This document shows positions 62,121 through 64,000 of a stretch of DNA of 64,000 bases, in pieces. A model generated the notes under the pieces. The model ran no database searches. It was given only the letters and a program-made list of their open reading frames with translations, and had not been told where the DNA came from. Both the position numbers and the translations under genes were made by a program. The first letter of the stretch is position 1. Every line of letters starts with the position of its first letter. The stretch comes from Ptiloglossa arizonensis (Eukaryota > Arthropoda > Insecta > Hymenoptera > Colletidae). The DNA lies in the NCBI RefSeq assembly GCF_051014685.1, contig NC_135055.1:14806001-14870000 (forward strand). The letters are read 5' to 3'.

Positions 62121-64000
62121 GAAGTAGATCGGGTAGCGAGAACTCGGGATCCCACGGAGCGACGATCGCCGCGTATTATCCTAGCGGTGTGAGCGGTGCG
62201 GCCGGTGAATCACGGATAATGAGCTCTCGAAATCCTGTTTCGCGGATATGAGGTCGAGGAGGACGTGCCTCCACTCGTCGCGATGAGCTCGGCTGCAAAG
62301 AGAGGGCTGATTATTCGAGCTTAATGGAGCGGAGGGGGTGGATCGCGGAGGGTTGGGACGCAGGAGGACGAGCGGGCGCGACGCAGATGGGGCGTTTAAT
62401 AGCGGGCACGAAACGACGCCGGGACGTCGATCGATAAAAGTGGCCAGTTTATTTTCCAGGGGCAACGCGCCGGACCCCCCGTTCCCAAAACGAAAGAGCC
62501 GACCGGAGAAAAAATAGAGGAACCACACTCGACCTCTCCGTGGGCACCCACCGAAGAAATTGCTGCTCTTTTTTCGCTTGGTCGACTAATTTCGGGCCGT
62601 GGTTGGTTGCTCGAGCGTGCTTTGCCACCAACTGCCAAAAAGAACCTAAAAGGGGGCAGTTTCTCATAATTAGTTCCGATGAGCCATGGCGATTTCCTGT
62701 ACGGCGTGTCTCACGAGTTTAGAACGGGGATTAGGGCGAGACGGTTCTTCCGGTTTCACGGAAGCTACGATGGTGGGTATCGAGATAGCCTTGAACCTCG
62801 CGAGAGTTGTTGTTGTACGGATACCGTGGAGAGTTCTGTCGTTTCTTTCGTGTTTCTTCGTAACATATCACGTGTGATTGGCTCTGGTTACCAAACGTCG
62901 TGTATCGACAGTTATTCGTTTAATTTTAAGTCGAACTGTCGATTGATTTTTGGACAGGTCGAAGAAGGTATTAACTCTTTGAGTCACGGGTGCTAAACGC
63001 GTAAAACGATACTAAATAACTGAAATTAGAGAATAGATTAAGTAGATATTTAATTGTGAGATGGAATATTAACAGTCTTTATTTTAATTTCCGAGTTGAA
63101 AAATATCCCACCATGCCGTGTACTTTCGTAACTCTATTTAAATATATATACAATAAAAAGACATGGTTCTACTATCCGACGATAGAGTATGCTCGTTGTT
63201 TATTTCAACGACCGGACCAAGCGGATTCCTCCTAAAGGCTATTCCATCGCTAGATGGACTCGACGCGAGCGTTAAGGGGTTAATAGCAAACTGTAGCCGG
63301 TCTCTCGAGTGGACAGTGGAGCGATATTGTCAAGGTTCGAAAGGCTGTGACACGTAAACGGGGTCGTGTCGGGCGCATGTTTATACAGACGTGGTTCTCA
63401 GTCCTGAATCTATACTCCCAATACTTCTGGCTGCGTTTGAAAATAAGAAACGCCGCCCTACATACCGTGGAGCTAAACCGGTACTCTTCGAGGTCCCCTT
63501 CGACAAGAAACACACTCGGCTCGCGCGGAAGGTGTTTTCTTTGAAAATACGACTCGATGGGATCCAAGACTCCGGTCGCGACGACATAAACGGGAGAACT
63601 CTCTCGGACGTAAACGTTCCGAAAGTTCCCGCTGAGAAAAGTAAGTCGCTACAAAGGACACCAGTACGCGCTCGAGCGTCCACCGAGCCGAGGAGCGTGC
63701 TTTCTCGCTGTTGAAACGCCGTTCCGGGATCGACCCGGGGTCCTTCGCTCGTTGCACCGACCGAAATTAAGAAAAAGCTGGCTTCTCGGCCTCTCCAGCC
63801 CCTTGGCCGACTACGTATCCGGGTCGTGCGCCCGGAAAGATCGTAGATGTCGCATAATGAAGCCGTTATACGAAGGACATCGAGCTCGAACTTGGTCCAG
63901 AGGCTGCCGGCGGAGGGCAACCACCCCTCCTGTCCCCGCGCATACGAATGAGAGTCCTCGTTTCCCGCCGATAAAAGGAGAGGAAAAGGGGAAATAAGAA
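62121..64000. other. GC-rich block to the end of the window, no recognised gene
   Basis: Two GC-rich segments (62130-62720 and 63230-64000) flank a more AT-rich centre. Many overlapping frames are open on both strands, including a 179-codon minus-strand frame (63381-63920), but that one begins at TTG and its product has no known domain. A promoter or exon of a gene lying beyond the window edge is possible and cannot be judged here. Confidence 0.4.

Noticed and set aside
63381..63920. 179-codon minus-strand frame in GC-rich DNA
   Set aside because: It begins at TTG, overlaps open frames in other phases and on the other strand, and its product shows no family motif. CpG-rich DNA is poor in stops, so this is expected by chance.

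Overview
The window looks like non-coding (intergenic or intronic) DNA from an insect nuclear genome, most probably a hymenopteran such as a bee, wasp or ant. The reasons are an AT-rich background with an unusually high density of CpG dinucleotides, alternating AT-rich and GC-rich blocks, no operon-like gene packing, no long open frame, and a short internally deleted mariner-type transposon remnant. The species assignment is inference. I recognise no conserved protein domain on either strand. The longest frames that begin with a real ATG are about 150 codons, and that length is expected by chance here. No tRNA, rRNA or known microRNA was recognised by eye.

The window is instead full of repeat structure. 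About fifteen local tandem duplications sit 2-8 kb apart. Most have units of 80-240 bp, and most families are unrelated to each other: 4.07-4.25, 8.22-8.64, 15.24-15.77, 19.99-20.06, 20.95-21.17, 23.18-23.90, 25.76-26.17, 26.64-27.19, 28.42-29.24, 32.49-32.87, 36.01-36.18, 37.04-37.65, 39.78-40.01, 43.31-43.66, 55.37-55.68 and 61.38-62.07 kb. Two are linked to other places in the window. The 37 kb array and its right flank have a diverged relative at 1.33-1.55 kb. The 8.4 kb and 23.4 kb duplications share the core TCCGGTCAAGG. Two foldback (inverted-repeat) elements lie at 11.36-11.76 kb and 16.58-16.71 kb, the first able to form a hairpin with arms of about 165 bp.

Regulatory-looking sites fall in the GC-rich blocks. 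At 2.30-2.37 kb seven TGAC cores are spaced exactly 10 bp apart and start with a perfect CRE palindrome. At 46.18-46.57 kb a G-quadruplex motif, a TATAAATA box, a pyrimidine-rich leader, a 27-codon small ORF and a second G-quadruplex follow one another. At 52.6-53.8 kb there are a small ORF with a YY1-like start, a consensus 5' splice site, a GC-flanked TATAAAAG box, a second splice donor and an inverted pair of CCAAT boxes. A weaker G-quadruplex plus TATA pair lies at 14.88-15.03 kb. If the window is transcribed, the 46.2 kb and 53.2 kb loci are the best candidates for a promoter with a first exon or a lncRNA start; that is inference.

No genes can be shown to work together here. The description is of a repeat-rich, gene-poor stretch with a few candidate promoters.
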